A stretch of DNA of 64,000 nt from Haloarcula marina (GTDB taxonomy: Archaea; Halobacteriota; Halobacteria; Halobacteriales; Haloarculaceae), in the NCBI RefSeq assembly GCF_024218775.1, contig NZ_CP100404.1, positions 2,914,001 to 2,978,000 on the forward strand, given 5' to 3'. Made by a program: the position numbers and the translations under genes. The notes under the pieces are model-generated. The model was not told where the DNA came from, did not search any database, and saw nothing but the letters and a program-made list of their open reading frames with translations. Positions 63,215 through 64,000 of the stretch are shown here, piece after piece; positions within the stretch are counted from its first letter, which is position 1, and every line of letters starts with the position of its first letter.

Positions 63215-64000
63215 GGTCCCCTCCCCTCGTGCCGTCGAGTCGATTCGTTCCCTCGGCGGTTGTTAGTGACCGTTTCGCATGGCGGTGGTGCATTCTTGAA
63301 CATCTGAGTTGAGTGGATATGTCGTATGGTCGTTCCGACGGAGGGTTTCGTGTACTCTGTACGCCTGTGTACCGGTCTACTCGGCAGTGACTCTGCGCTC
63401 GGGTCGGACGCCGCGAGACGGTGCGACGTTCCGCCCCACACGCGAGGCGTTCGATGCGTAGCCGCGCTTGAATCGGCAGCCGTGACCGACGCGGTCCCGG
63501 CGACCGTCAGACTCGGTTGCCGATATCCCCTGCCGAAACCGGCGCAAATACGTGTTTTATACGCTGTTTCCGGCTTCTCTGACATCATCGCCGTGCCCGA
63601 TACTGCAGGGATTCAGACTCTACTTGCATCGGTCCGATTGTATCTACCTACGATTCACTTCCAACGATATTTCGAACAATAAGTATCAACAGCTTATGTA
63701 CGGCGTATCCCGAACGTACCGTAGAAGCCCGGAGCGGGAGATTCCGGGACGAGCCTCGTGGGGAAACCACCGGTACCGCGTACTCGTAGGTGGCGTCTCT
63801 TGTCTCCCCGAGGAGTCGAGACCAGGCCAGACACTGTCCAATTCTGTTATCGCTACTCGTACAGAATGAGTCATCTTAGCCATACGATGGTCAACCTCTC
63901 ACGCAAGCTTACATAAAAGCAGTCCGTTAGAGCGACCTTAGTATATCCTAATGCTGGATTGTGGCCGCTCACCTGCCGTACGTTGCTAATTACTATTTGC
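63215..64000 (+). other. Gene-free stretch at the right end
   Basis: No gene is supported. Open frames on both strands lack family-like sequence. The right end holds AT-rich runs such as cttacataaaagcag near 63908 that could belong to a promoter for a gene beyond the window. Confidence 0.35.

Noticed and set aside
63326-63682. Open frames at the right end on both strands
   Set aside because: They have no recognisable motifs and compete with each other in the same bases.

Overview
The window reads as haloarchaeal chromosome. Predicted proteins are strongly acidic, most genes are GC-rich with GTC/GAC/CTC-biased codons, exported proteins carry twin-arginine signals, several promoters look leaderless with a TATA element about 25 nt before the start, and a TrmY-type tRNA methyltransferase and a haloarchaeal IS5-type transposase relic are present. 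I do not assign a species.

Layout. 1-1.6 kb: ordinary genes (partial lipoprotein, VanZ-like protein, trmY). 1.7-11.2 kb: a worn accessory strip with a broken polysaccharide deacetylase, a GT4 glycosyltransferase, a decayed IS5-type transposase, a membrane glycosyltransferase, an integrase relic, a low-GC FkbM methyltransferase, a sulfatase-like gene, and damaged small zinc-ribbon ORFs that stop at a tRNA-Pro(CGG). 11.4-16.5 kb: a tight operon of five nucleotide-sugar SDR enzymes led by a UDP-sulfoquinovose-synthase-like protein. 16.6-35.5 kb: a surface-glycan locus with seven glycosyltransferases that look like GT-B enzymes, one GT-A-like transferase, an O-antigen-ligase-like protein, two nucleotide-sugar dehydrogenases, an FkbM methyltransferase, a large sulfatase-like protein, an ABC flippase and a UDP-xylose-synthase-like enzyme. 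The second dehydrogenase gene is split in frame by an intein exactly at its catalytic cysteine. 35.7-41.3 kb: a DUF4129/DUF7269/DUF58/DUF7519-type operon facing a MoxR ATPase across a Tat lipoprotein. 41.6-57.4 kb: a membrane protein, Tat-exported beta-helix and fibronectin-like proteins, a pectate-lyase-like protein with a tail-fibre-like N-terminus preceded by a stand-alone copy of that N-terminus, a phosphodiesterase-like protein, a Wzx-type flippase and a sulfatase-like enzyme. 57.5-63.2 kb: another sulfatase-like protein, a nucleotidyltransferase-kinase fusion, a ParB-like protein and two GT4 enzymes.

How it fits together (inference): the SDR enzymes and dehydrogenases make activated sugars (sulfoquinovose, deoxyhexose, uronic acid, possibly xylose), the GT enzymes assemble a glycan on a lipid, the ABC and Wzx-type proteins flip it, and the FkbM and alkaline-phosphatase-superfamily enzymes modify it. 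The Tat-exported beta-helix proteins may bind or cut surface polysaccharide. No AglB oligosaccharyltransferase and no obvious GT2 or glycan-initiating phosphoglycosyltransferase is in this window, so the pathway must be completed elsewhere.

The most distinctive items are the intein inside the UDP-glucose dehydrogenase active site, the stand-alone copy of the tail-fibre-like domain, the nucleotidyltransferase-kinase fusion next to a ParB-like protein, three perfect inverted repeats close to start codons, and the relic of an integrated element beside tRNA-Pro.
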